Of a DNA stretch of 18,899 bases, positions 7,714 to 15,346 are shown piece by piece. This stretch comes from Elusimicrobiota bacterium (GTDB taxonomy: Bacteria; Elusimicrobiota; Elusimicrobia; UBA1565; JACRDR01). The first letter of the stretch is position 1. Each line of letters starts with the position of its first letter. The notes under the pieces are model-generated. The model searched no databases, was not told the origin of the DNA, and worked only from the letters and a program-made list of their open reading frames with translations. The position numbers were made by a program, and so were the translations under genes. The stretch is from assembly GCA_016207585.1 (NCBI GenBank), contig JACQPI010000242.1:1-18899 (forward strand), read 5' to 3'.

Positions 7714-8602
7714 GCTCGAGTCTCAAACGACCCTCCGTAAAAACGTCACGCTGAGGGGAATCGGGCTGCATACGGGGAATCCTTCCGAGATCGTCTTCCG
7801 CCCGGCCCCGCCCAACAGCGGCATCCGGTTTTTCCGGACGGATCTGCGAGGCGCCCCCATGATTCCGGCGCGGTTGGGGTTCGTGATCACGACGGTCCGC
7901 GGGACGAACCTCGGCCTGCACGAGGCGAAGATCCATACCGTGGAGCACGTGCTTTCCGCCGCGACCGGCGCGGGAATCGACAACCTGGACATCCTGGTAT
8001 CGGCCAACGAGCCGCCCGCCATGGACGGATCGGCCGTCCCGTTCTACAACGCCCTGGCCACCGCGGGGCGCCAGGCCTTTCCGGAATTTCCGAAGCGCGT
8101 CCTGCGCCTCGCGCAAGAAGTGACGTACGAACACCAAGGCTCCTTCTACCGGGCCGTGCCTTCCGATCATTTCGAAATCCAGGCGACGCTCCTCCACGAG
8201 CATCCGCTGGTCCCGCGGCTCAGTCTGTCGGTGCGCGTCGATCCGCAAACCTACGCGGCGCAGATCGCCCCGGCGCGGACCTTCTGCTTCGAGCATGAGG
8301 TGGCCTACCTGCGCTCCCAGGGGCTGGCCCAGGGGGGCTCCTTGGAAAACGCCGTCGTGATCGGGCAGGACCGCTTTCACACCAACGCCGAGGGGTTGCG
8401 GTTCCCGGACGAATTCGTCCGGCACAAGATTCTCGACTTGATCGGCGACCTGACCCTGATCGGGCGGCCGGTCCTCAAGCTGAAAATCGAGACGCTCCGA
8501 TGCGGCCACGCGCACAACATCGAGTTCGCCAGGCGCCTGGAGCAGGCGGCGATCCGGCTGAGAGGAGACTCGCCCCGCCCGCTGTCGGACAGCCGCAAAT
8601 AG
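7700..8602 (+). CDS. lpxC: LpxC, UDP-3-O-acyl-N-acetylglucosamine deacetylase
   Basis: 300 residues, close to the usual 305. LpxC is the zinc-dependent committed step of lipid A synthesis; it removes the acetyl group from UDP-3-O-acyl-GlcNAc. The start at ATG 7700 is supported by the Shine-Dalgarno spacing and gives the usual beginning (QTTLRKNVTLRGIGLHTG). Metal and catalytic residues are all present: E82-H83 in HTVEHVLSA, H242 and D246 in RHKILDLIGDL, and H270 in CGHAHN. EPPAMDGSAVPF at 104-115 is the conserved loop. Many Bacteroidota fuse LpxC to FabZ; here the two are adjacent but separate, with a TAG stop and 31 bases between them. Confidence 0.97.
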   Translation: MPSNKLESQTTLRKNVTLRGIGLHTGNPSEIVFRPAPPNSGIRFFRTDLRGAPMIPARLGFVITTVRGTNLGLHEAKIHTVEHVLSAATGAGIDNLDILVSANEPPAMDGSAVPFYNALATAGRQAFPEFPKRVLRLAQEVTYEHQGSFYRAVPSDHFEIQATLLHEHPLVPRLSLSVRVDPQTYAAQIAPARTFCFEHEVAYLRSQGLAQGGSLENAVVIGQDRFHTNAEGLRFPDEFVRHKILDLIGDLTLIGRPVLKLKIETLRCGHAHNIEFARRLEQAAIRLRGDSPRPLSDSRK

Positions 8603-8615
8603 CCGCACTAGCGAT

Positions 8616-8622
8616 AAGGAGG
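8616..8622 (+). promoter_or_regulatory. Strong Shine-Dalgarno sequence for fabZ
   Basis: AAGGAGG lies eleven bases before ATG 8634, the longest Shine-Dalgarno match I noticed in the operon. An ATG at 8623 directly after it is out of frame with fabZ. Confidence 0.7.
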
Positions 8623-8633
8623 ATGAAAATTCC

Positions 8634-9107
8634 ATGACGACAGAAACGCAGCCACCCGCATCCGGCGCGCCCGCGCGCACGCTCGATACCGCCGAAATCC
8701 AGAAGATCCTGCCGCACCGATACCCGTTCCTCCTGGTGGACCGCGTCGACATCACCGAATCGGGGAAAAAAGCGACCGGAACGAAGGGAGTCACTTCCAA
8801 CGAGGAATTCTTCCAGGGCCACTTTCCCGGACATCCTATCATGCCCGGGGTCTTGATTCTGGAGGCTCTGGCGCAGACGGCCTGCGTGCTCCTGATGTCC
8901 CAGGGCGGATTCGAAAACAAGATCGCCTATTTTCTAGGCATCGATGGAGCCAAGTTCCGGCAGCCGGTGCGGCCCGGGGTCCTGCTGAAGCTCAACGTCG
9001 AGGTCCTGAGAGCCGGAAGTCGAGCCGGTAAATTTCGCGGGGAGGCCCGCGTGGACGGGGAGCTCGCGGCGGAAGCCGAGATGACTTTCGCGGTGGTGGA
9101 CAAATGA
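8634..9107 (+). CDS. fabZ: FabZ, (3R)-hydroxyacyl-ACP dehydratase
   Basis: 157 residues, with a slightly long, Pro/Ala-rich N-terminus before the hot-dog fold. FabZ dehydrates 3-hydroxyacyl-ACP in fatty acid elongation and so competes with LpxA and LpxD for the same hydroxyacyl-ACP pool. Motifs are LPHRYPFLLVDRV at 26-38 and GHFPGHPIMPGVLILEALAQ at 62-81, with catalytic H63 and E77. Its place inside the lpx cluster matches many diderms. The last four bases overlap the lpxA start (ATGA). Confidence 0.96.
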   Translation: MTTETQPPASGAPARTLDTAEIQKILPHRYPFLLVDRVDITESGKKATGTKGVTSNEEFFQGHFPGHPIMPGVLILEALAQTACVLLMSQGGFENKIAYFLGIDGAKFRQPVRPGVLLKLNVEVLRAGSRAGKFRGEARVDGELAAEAEMTFAVVDK

Positions 9108-9910
9108 GCGGTATACACCCCTCGGCCGTCGTCCATCCAAGCTCGAAGATCGCTCCCTCGGCCGCCATAGGCCCTTATGCCGTGATCGGCGAAGAAACCT
9201 TCATCGGCGCCGGCACGACGGTCGGCGCCCATGCGGTCGTCGAGTTCGCGACGGTCGGCAAGAACAACCGCATCCATCCCGGCAGCTACGTCGGGACTCC
9301 CCCGCAAGACCTAAAATACGCCGGGGAACGCACGCGCCTGACGCTCGGAGACAACAACACGGTGCGGGAATGCGTGACCTTGAACCGCGGGACCGCGGCG
9401 ACGGGCGAGACCCGTATAGGCTCCGGCTGCCTTTTCATGGCGAATTCTCACGTCGCGCACGACTGCCGCATCGGCAACGGCGTCATCGTGGTGAATTCCG
9501 TCGGAATCGCGGGGCACGTCGAGATCGGAGATTTCACCGTCGTGGGCGGCATCGTCGGCATCCACCAATTCGCCCGCATCGGCCGCTACTGCATGTTGGG
9601 CGGAGGCTCCATGGTCAACATGGACATCCCGTCCTTCTGCATGTGTCAGGGGGACCGCGCCAAGCTCCGAGGCCTCAACCTTCTTGGCATGCGGCGAGCC
9701 GGCCTGTCGCGCGAGACGGTCGCGGCAATCAAGGACGCCTACAAGACGCTGTTTTTGTCGGGAGCTCCCCGGGAGGCGGCCCTGGCCCAGCTCAAGGCGG
9801 GGTCCCCGTTCCCGGAAGTCCAGGAAATGGTTTCCTTCATCGAACGCTCCAAACGCGGCATCACGCGTCCCGCAGTCGGTGAGGAGGCGCAGGAGGAAGT
9901 GACCCTTTGA
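9104..9910 (+). CDS. lpxA: LpxA, UDP-N-acetylglucosamine O-acyltransferase
   Basis: 268 residues, the normal length. LpxA transfers a 3-hydroxyacyl chain from ACP to the 3 position of UDP-GlcNAc, the first step of lipid A synthesis. Residues 1-185 form the hexapeptide beta-helix, beginning IHPSAVVHPSSKI; the catalytic histidine is H119 in SHVAHDC. GIHQFARIGRY and the C-terminal helices (RAGLSRETVAAIKDAY) are typical. The start overlaps fabZ by ATGA and the stop overlaps lpxI by TTGA. A GnnA-like oxidoreductase nearby leaves open whether the acceptor is UDP-GlcNAc or its 3-amino analogue. Confidence 0.96.
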   Translation: MSGIHPSAVVHPSSKIAPSAAIGPYAVIGEETFIGAGTTVGAHAVVEFATVGKNNRIHPGSYVGTPPQDLKYAGERTRLTLGDNNTVRECVTLNRGTAATGETRIGSGCLFMANSHVAHDCRIGNGVIVVNSVGIAGHVEIGDFTVVGGIVGIHQFARIGRYCMLGGGSMVNMDIPSFCMCQGDRAKLRGLNLLGMRRAGLSRETVAAIKDAYKTLFLSGAPREAALAQLKAGSPFPEVQEMVSFIERSKRGITRPAVGEEAQEEVTL

Positions 9911-10737
9911 AGCGCATCGGCCTCATCGCCGGTTCCGGCCGCTTCCCGATCCTGTTCGCGGAAGAAGCCAAACGCAGCGGCGCGGACGTCGTCGCCTTGG
10001 GGATTCGGGGCGTGACGGACCCGGCTCTCGACCGCATCGTGTCGCGGATCGCCTATTTCAAGCTGGGCCAAATCGAAAAGCCCCTGCGGTTCCTGAAGGA
10101 ATTCGGCATCACCCAGGCGGTCATGGCGGGCAAGGTGGCGCACGCGTCGCTCTTCGGCGGCGTCCTGCCGGACTTGCGGGCAGTCAAGCTCCTGGCGCGC
10201 CTCAAGGACAAGAGAACGGACACGATTCTACAAGCCGTCGCCCAGGAGTTCGCCAAGGAGGGCATCGAGCTGCTGCCCTCCTCCACCTATCTCTCCCACT
10301 GCCTGGCGCGCTCGGGCGTCCTGACGACGCGCGCCCCGTCCCCGGCCGAGTCGGCCGACATCGCGCTGGGCTGGAAGGCGGCTAAGGCGCTCGCCGGTTT
10401 AGACATCGGCCAAAGCGTCGTCATTCAAGGCGGCGCCATCATCGCAGTCGAGGCGATGGAGGGGACCGACTCCGCCATCGCGCGCGCGGCCGAGCTGGCC
10501 CGGCTCCATGGCCGCGAACCCGCCCTGACGGTCGTGAAGGTCGCCAAGCCGCGCCAGGACGTGCGCTTCGACCTGCCGGTCGTCGGCCTGGAAACGCTCA
10601 AGACCCTGGAGCGCTGCGGGGTCAGCGCCCTGGCCCTTGAAGCCGGCAAAACGCTGATCTTCGATATGGAAGATTTCCTGCGCGGAGCGCAGAAACTGAA
10701 GGTCGCCGTCACCGGCATCGAGGACTCCGCCTCATGA
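9907..10737 (+). CDS. lpxI: LpxI, UDP-2,3-diacylglucosamine pyrophosphatase (DUF1009)
   Basis: 276 residues. LpxI hydrolyses UDP-2,3-diacylglucosamine to lipid X and UMP, replacing LpxH in many diderms such as Caulobacter. The start is TTG, overlapping the lpxA stop as TTGA, with AGGAGG ten bases upstream. Family hallmarks are the N-terminal IGLIAGSGRFPILFAEEAKR, a central KVAHASLFGG, the QGGAIIAVEAMEGTDSAI stretch, and KPRQDVRFDLPVVGLETL towards the C-terminus, with conserved acidic residues. Position directly after lpxA and two genes before lpxB supports the assignment. No LpxH or LpxG is seen in the window. Confidence 0.93.
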   Translation: MKRIGLIAGSGRFPILFAEEAKRSGADVVALGIRGVTDPALDRIVSRIAYFKLGQIEKPLRFLKEFGITQAVMAGKVAHASLFGGVLPDLRAVKLLARLKDKRTDTILQAVAQEFAKEGIELLPSSTYLSHCLARSGVLTTRAPSPAESADIALGWKAAKALAGLDIGQSVVIQGGAIIAVEAMEGTDSAIARAAELARLHGREPALTVVKVAKPRQDVRFDLPVVGLETLKTLERCGVSALALEAGKTLIFDMEDFLRGAQKLKVAVTGIEDSAS

Positions 10738-11783
10738 CGCACTCCAATATCCGCATAGGCGTGATCGGCGCGGGCAAGATAGGCTCCCACCACGCCCGCA
10801 TCCTGGGCAAACTGCCCGGCGTCGATTTTATGGGGGTCTGCGATACCAACCTCTGGCGGGCCCAACTGGCCGCCTGGCGCTCGGGAGGGACGGCCTTCCG
10901 CGATTTTCGGGACATCCTCCATCGGCTGGACGCGGTCGTCGTCGCGGTGCCGACGGAACTTCATCGGACGGTAGGCGCCGCGGCCCTCGAGGCCGGCGTC
11001 CATTGCCTCGTCGAGAAGCCGCTCGCGGCCTCCGTGGAGGAAGCCCGGGAGCTCCTGGACCTCTCCGAGCAAAAGGGCGTCGTCTTGCAGGTGGGGCACG
11101 TCGAGCGCTTTAACCCCGCCGTCCTCGAGGCGATCCATCACGTGCGCCAACCGCGCTTCATCACGGTCGAGCGCCTGGGCCCCTACGATCCGCGCGTGAC
11201 CGGGATCGGGGTCGTGATGGATCTCATGATCCATGACCTCGATATCCTCCTGACGCTCGTCGGTTCGGAGGTCGAGAGCCTGGAGGCGATCGGGGCCAGC
11301 CTATTTTCGAAACACGAGGACATCGCCAACGTCCGGGTCCGATTCAAGACCGGCTGCGTGGCGGACGTGACCGCCTCGCGCATCTCGCTGCAGCGATGCC
11401 GCAAGGTGCGCATCTTCCAGGAAAGCAGCTATCTCTCTCTCGATTACCTCAACGCCTCGCTGAAGATATACCGGAAGAAGAGCCCGGTCATCAAGAGCCT
11501 CAAGGACGTGGAGGCGCTTCACCCCAAGCTCGAGAAGACGGAGCCGCTGCGCAACGAGCTCCTTCATTTCATCGACTGCATCCGTCACAACCGCAAACCC
11601 TGGCCCTCCGGAGAGCACGGGATAAAGGCCTTGAAGCTGGCCCTTCAGATCTCGGCCGAGCTGGAGCGCTACGAGTTGTCGCGCCACACCCAGACCCGGA
11701 CGATGTTTCCCGCGGCCGCCGACGGCCTGACGCGCCTGGCCAAATCCGTCTCGCGCACCGTCTTGGGGGACGAAGACGCATGA
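10734..11783 (+). CDS. Gfo/Idh/MocA-family oxidoreductase, GnnA-like by context
   Basis: 349 residues. The N-terminal Rossmann fold has GVIGAGKIGSHHARIL (GxGxxG, residues 9-24), and EKPLA near residue 98 is the conserved Lys-Pro motif of this family. A C-terminal alpha/beta domain follows (GVVMDLMIHDLDILLTLVG). Such enzymes oxidise or reduce a sugar using NAD(P). In Acidithiobacillus ferrooxidans, gnnA and gnnB lie between lpxA and lpxB; there GnnA oxidises the 3-OH of UDP-GlcNAc and GnnB aminates it, leading to amide-linked lipid A chains. Here the oxidoreductase sits in the same slot, but no aminotransferase is present, so the substrate is not established. Both ends overlap neighbours by ATGA, which ties its expression to lpxI and lpxB. 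Confidence 0.88.
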   Translation: MTHSNIRIGVIGAGKIGSHHARILGKLPGVDFMGVCDTNLWRAQLAAWRSGGTAFRDFRDILHRLDAVVVAVPTELHRTVGAAALEAGVHCLVEKPLAASVEEARELLDLSEQKGVVLQVGHVERFNPAVLEAIHHVRQPRFITVERLGPYDPRVTGIGVVMDLMIHDLDILLTLVGSEVESLEAIGASLFSKHEDIANVRVRFKTGCVADVTASRISLQRCRKVRIFQESSYLSLDYLNASLKIYRKKSPVIKSLKDVEALHPKLEKTEPLRNELLHFIDCIRHNRKPWPSGEHGIKALKLALQISAELERYELSRHTQTRTMFPAAADGLTRLAKSVSRTVLGDEDA

Positions 11784-12871
11784 CGAAGCGCTTCCTGATC
11801 GTCGCCGGGGATCCTTCCGGGGATTTTCACGCCGCGCATCTTGCCCGGGCCCTGAAGGCCCTGGAACCCGGAGTCCGGATCGCGGCGGTCGGAGGCAGCC
11901 TCCTGCGCGCGGCCGCCGACGAATTCATCGAGGACGTCGCCTCGCTGGGCGTCACGGGATTTTTGGAGCCGCTGCGCAAGCTCCCCTTTTTTTTCAAGCT
12001 TCTCCGCCGCCTGGAGCGCTGGCTGCGCGCCCACAAACCGGCGGCGGTCATCTGCGTCGATTTTTACGGGTTCAACCGGTGGGTCCTGGCGGCGGCAAAA
12101 GCCCAGGGCTTGCCCACCTACTACTACATCAGCCCCCAAGTTTGGGCGACCCGCTCGGGCCGCGTGCGCACGCTCAAACGCCTGGCGGACCGCATGCTCG
12201 TCATTTTTCCCTTCGAAGAGAACCTTTACAAGGACGCCGGCGTGCCGGTCTCCTTCGTGGGGCACCCGCTCCTGGACCACCTCCCGACGCCTCGTCCCAA
12301 AGCGCGGTCCGGACCTCTGCGCATCGGCCTCCTGCCCGGAAGCCGGCCCGGCGAGGTTCGCCGGCATCTGCCGATTTTTCTGAAAGCGGTCGCGCTCCTG
12401 CGAAACGAGTTTTCCGACATCGATGCGAGCGTTTTCGCGGCGCCGCCCCTGCAAGACGACGCCTACCGCGCGGTGCGGCGGGCCGGCCTGCCTCTGGTGC
12501 GCGACGAGAGCTATCGCCTGCGCTCGGAACTCGATTTCGCGCTGACATCCTCCGGCACGGCCACCCTTGAAAACGCGCTCTTGGGGATTCCCATGGCCGT
12601 CGTCTACCGGCTCTCCTGGCCGACCTACTGGATCGCGAGGCAACTGATCCGCGTCCCGCGCATCGCCATGGCGAACCTGCTGGCCGGACGCGAGCTCGTT
12701 CCGGAACTCATCCAGCAAGACGCGACGCCGCGACGCCTCAGCGAAGCGGCCGGCTCTTTCCTGCGGGACGCCCAAAAACTCGCCTCGACGCGCGAGGAGC
12801 TTCTGAGAATCCGCCGCCTCTTGGGCGAGCCCGGCGCCGCGGCGCGGGCCGCGAGCATCATCCTGGGATGA
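11780..12871 (+). CDS. lpxB: LpxB, lipid A disaccharide synthase
   Basis: 363 residues from ATG 11780. The frame is open far upstream, but this ATG overlaps the previous stop (ATGA) and gives the family N-terminus FLIVAGDPSGDFHAAHLARAL. LpxB joins lipid X and UDP-2,3-diacylglucosamine to make the beta-1,6 disaccharide at the inner membrane (GT19, GT-B fold). Motifs are YYISPQVWATRSGRV, FPFEENLYKDAGV, FVGHPLLD, the phosphate-binding LLPGSRPGEVRRHLP, and TSSGTATLENALLGIP. A hydrophobic membrane-association patch (FLEPLRKLPFFFKLLRRL) is retained. Confidence 0.96.
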   Translation: MTKRFLIVAGDPSGDFHAAHLARALKALEPGVRIAAVGGSLLRAAADEFIEDVASLGVTGFLEPLRKLPFFFKLLRRLERWLRAHKPAAVICVDFYGFNRWVLAAAKAQGLPTYYYISPQVWATRSGRVRTLKRLADRMLVIFPFEENLYKDAGVPVSFVGHPLLDHLPTPRPKARSGPLRIGLLPGSRPGEVRRHLPIFLKAVALLRNEFSDIDASVFAAPPLQDDAYRAVRRAGLPLVRDESYRLRSELDFALTSSGTATLENALLGIPMAVVYRLSWPTYWIARQLIRVPRIAMANLLAGRELVPELIQQDATPRRLSEAAGSFLRDAQKLASTREELLRIRRLLGEPGAAARAASIILG

Positions 12872-14634
12872 ACGTCTACGCGAGGTTCCTGCCCTACTTA
12901 AAGCCTTACCGCGTCCGTTTCTTCCAAGCCTGCCTGGCGATGGGCGGCGTGGCGATCTTCAACGGAGCCTCAATCTACGTCCTCAAGCCGATCGTCAACC
13001 ACCTTTTCGTCTCGCGAGAATTCCAGGTGCTGTGGCTGGCGGTGGTCGGAATTCCGCTCTTGGTGGCTATGAAGACGGTCGCCTCCTATATCCAAAACTA
13101 TCTCATGAGCTGGATCGGCCAGCGGGTGACGCAGGAGGTGCGCGAAGAGCTTTTCCGCCACCTGCACGCTCTCGACGCCCAGTTTTTCTCGCAGCATAAG
13201 TCCGGCGAGATCCTTGCCCGCGTCACCAACGACCTCAACACGGTCCAGTCCACCCTGAACTTCATCCCGCTCTACCTGATCCGCGACAGCCTGACGGTCG
13301 TGGTCCTGACGGCGGTCCTCTTCCACCTCAATTGGCGTTTCGCCCTTCTGGCCCTCTTGGCCATCCCGGTGGCGAGCACGATTCTCTCTGTTCTGGGCCG
13401 CAAGATGCGCGAATCGAGCCTCCAGAGCCAGGCGATCATGGGCCACCTCTACAGCCGTTTCCAAGAGAGCCTCCAGGGCATGATGGTCATCAAGGCCTTC
13501 AACTACGAGGAGGGCGCGATCGAAAAATTCCAGGAGGAAAACCTTTCCTTCTTCAACCAGATGATGCGTTATCTCCGGGCAACCGCGCTTTCCGGTCCCT
13601 TGATGGAGTTCGGCGGTTCGCTCATCCTCGCCCTTTTGATCTACTACGGCGGCCGAGAGATCATCGGCGGCCGCATGACGCCCGGCGACTTTTTCGCCTT
13701 TCTGGGAGCCTTCTTCGCGGCCTACGCGCCGGTCAAGAACCTCGCCCGTCTCAACTCGGAACTTCAACGCGGCATGGCGTCCGGCGAGCGAATTTTCCAG
13801 CTGCTCGACCAAAAACCTCTGATCCTTTCCGCCTCCGGCGCTCCCGCGTTCTCCGGCCTTCAAAAGGCCGTCCGAGTGGAGGGAGCCTGGTTCTGCTACC
13901 CGGGCCGCGAACGGCCGGCGCTCAAGGGAGTGGACCTCGCGATCGGCAAGGGCGAGGTCGTCGCCGTCGTCGGCCCCTCGGGCTCGGGCAAGAGCACCCT
14001 TGTCCAGCTTCTGCTGCGGCTCTACGATCCGGAACGCGGGCGCATCCTCTATGACGACCGCGACCTTCGGGACTGGAATCTTCACTCGGTTCGGGACCAG
14101 ATCGGCCTCGTCACCCAGGAAACGGTTCTTTTCAACGACACGGTCTTTCAAAACGTCGCGCTGGGCCGCCCGGTCGTCACCCTGGCCCAGGTGGAAGAGG
14201 CCTGCCGAGTCGCGGACGCTGCCGGCTTCATCGCGCAGCTTCCGCAGGAATATCAGACCTCCCTAGGAGACCGCGGGGCCAAGCTCTCGGGCGGTCAGAG
14301 GCAGCGCCTGGCCATCGCGCGCGCAATTCTCAAGAACCCCTCTTTCCTGATTTTAGACGAGGCGACGAGCTCCCTCGACAGCGCCAGCGAAGACGCGATC
14401 CAAAAGGCCCTGGAGACGCTGATGGCGGGACGAACGGTCCTGCTGATCGCGCACCGGCTCTCGACCATCGCGATGGCTCAACGCATCTGCGTCCTCCACC
14501 AGGGCGAGATCGTGGAGGAGGGGACTCACCGCGAGCTCCTCTCCCAAAGCGGCCTCTACCACCGGCTCTACGATATCCAAAAGACACAGCCGAGCCTCCC
14601 GCAACCCCGACCCGAACATGCTCCTGGGCATTAA
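12868..14634 (+). CDS. msbA: MsbA-type lipid A ABC flippase
   Basis: 588 residues, a half transporter with a six-helix membrane domain (about 15-300) fused to an ATPase domain. Motifs are Walker A GPSGSGKST (369-377), Q-loop Q417, signature LSGGQ (473-477), Walker B FLILDE (493-498) and the switch histidine H529. MsbA moves the lipid A core across the inner membrane, and its place right after lpxB supports that role over a drug exporter; sequence alone cannot separate the two reliably. It starts at an ATGA overlap with lpxB and overlaps the ZIP gene by 17 bases. Confidence 0.92.
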   Translation: MNVYARFLPYLKPYRVRFFQACLAMGGVAIFNGASIYVLKPIVNHLFVSREFQVLWLAVVGIPLLVAMKTVASYIQNYLMSWIGQRVTQEVREELFRHLHALDAQFFSQHKSGEILARVTNDLNTVQSTLNFIPLYLIRDSLTVVVLTAVLFHLNWRFALLALLAIPVASTILSVLGRKMRESSLQSQAIMGHLYSRFQESLQGMMVIKAFNYEEGAIEKFQEENLSFFNQMMRYLRATALSGPLMEFGGSLILALLIYYGGREIIGGRMTPGDFFAFLGAFFAAYAPVKNLARLNSELQRGMASGERIFQLLDQKPLILSASGAPAFSGLQKAVRVEGAWFCYPGRERPALKGVDLAIGKGEVVAVVGPSGSGKSTLVQLLLRLYDPERGRILYDDRDLRDWNLHSVRDQIGLVTQETVLFNDTVFQNVALGRPVVTLAQVEEACRVADAAGFIAQLPQEYQTSLGDRGAKLSGGQRQRLAIARAILKNPSFLILDEATSSLDSASEDAIQKALETLMAGRTVLLIAHRLSTIAMAQRICVLHQGEIVEEGTHRELLSQSGLYHRLYDIQKTQPSLPQPRPEHAPGH

Positions 14635-15340
14635 CCTTCTGGCGGTTTTCGCCACGCTGCTGGGGGGCCTTCTCCCCACCTCGCGGACGCTGTTTTCCAG
14701 AAACGGCATCTGGAGGATGTTCGCCTTGCGGGCCGGCATCCTTCTGTCCGTCACCTTCACCGAGATTTTGCCGGCCGCCATGGAGCATGCGCCGACTCTG
14801 GCCGGTTGGGGTGCCTTGGCCGCCTTCCTTCTATTTTTCATCGCGGGCAATTTTTCCATGGTCGACACCTGTCCGGAGTATCTCGAGGAATGCCCGGTCC
14901 ACTTCCTGGGCTGGGCGGCCCTGGCGGCGCTGTGCATCCACTCGTTCATCGACGGTTTCAATCTGGCGATTTCCTTCTCGGCCTCGGCGGCCGCGGGCTC
15001 GGCGGTGGGCCTTGCCCTCACCCTGCATAAGATCGCCGACGGCTTCACCCTCACCTCGCTCCTGCGTCAATCGGGTTACACGTCTCGCCAGAGCCTGGCC
15101 GGCCTGGCGGCGGTCGCCGTGGCGACGCCGCTGGGCAGTCTGGCCAGCGCTCAGGGACTTCCGCAAATGAGCCCCTCTCTCTCGGCGCTTCTCCTTGGGT
15201 TCGCCGGGGGATCCTTCCTTTATATAAGTTCGGCCGACGTGCTCCCGCGCCTGCACAAGACGGAAGACCGCGCCAGCCTGGTCTTCTTCGGAGCGGGGAT
15301 GGTCGCGATCGCCGCGCTTCAGGGAATCTCCGGCGGCTGA
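14618..15340 (+). CDS. ZIP-family metal transporter
   Basis: 240 residues with about seven to eight hydrophobic segments. The two metal-site helices are visible: HSFIDGFN (108-115) and HKIADGFT (137-144), matching the ZIP HSxxDG and HKxxDG/HExxE pattern. ZIP proteins bring Zn2+ or other divalent metals into the cytoplasm. The loop before the fourth helix has TCPEYLEECPVH (84-95), with two cysteines and a histidine, at roughly the place where eukaryotic ZIPs carry a His-rich loop. It overlaps msbA and lies six bases before the RelA/SpoT gene, so it is part of the operon. A link to zinc-dependent LpxC is tempting but inferred. Confidence 0.85.
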   Translation: MLLGINLLAVFATLLGGLLPTSRTLFSRNGIWRMFALRAGILLSVTFTEILPAAMEHAPTLAGWGALAAFLLFFIAGNFSMVDTCPEYLEECPVHFLGWAALAALCIHSFIDGFNLAISFSASAAAGSAVGLALTLHKIADGFTLTSLLRQSGYTSRQSLAGLAAVAVATPLGSLASAQGLPQMSPSLSALLLGFAGGSFLYISSADVLPRLHKTEDRASLVFFGAGMVAIAALQGISGG

Positions 15341-15346
15341 GAAGCG

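Noticed and set aside
11396..11779. Longer upstream start for lpxB
   Set aside because: The extra residues lie inside the oxidoreductase gene in another frame; ATG 11780 gives the family N-terminus and an ATGA overlap.
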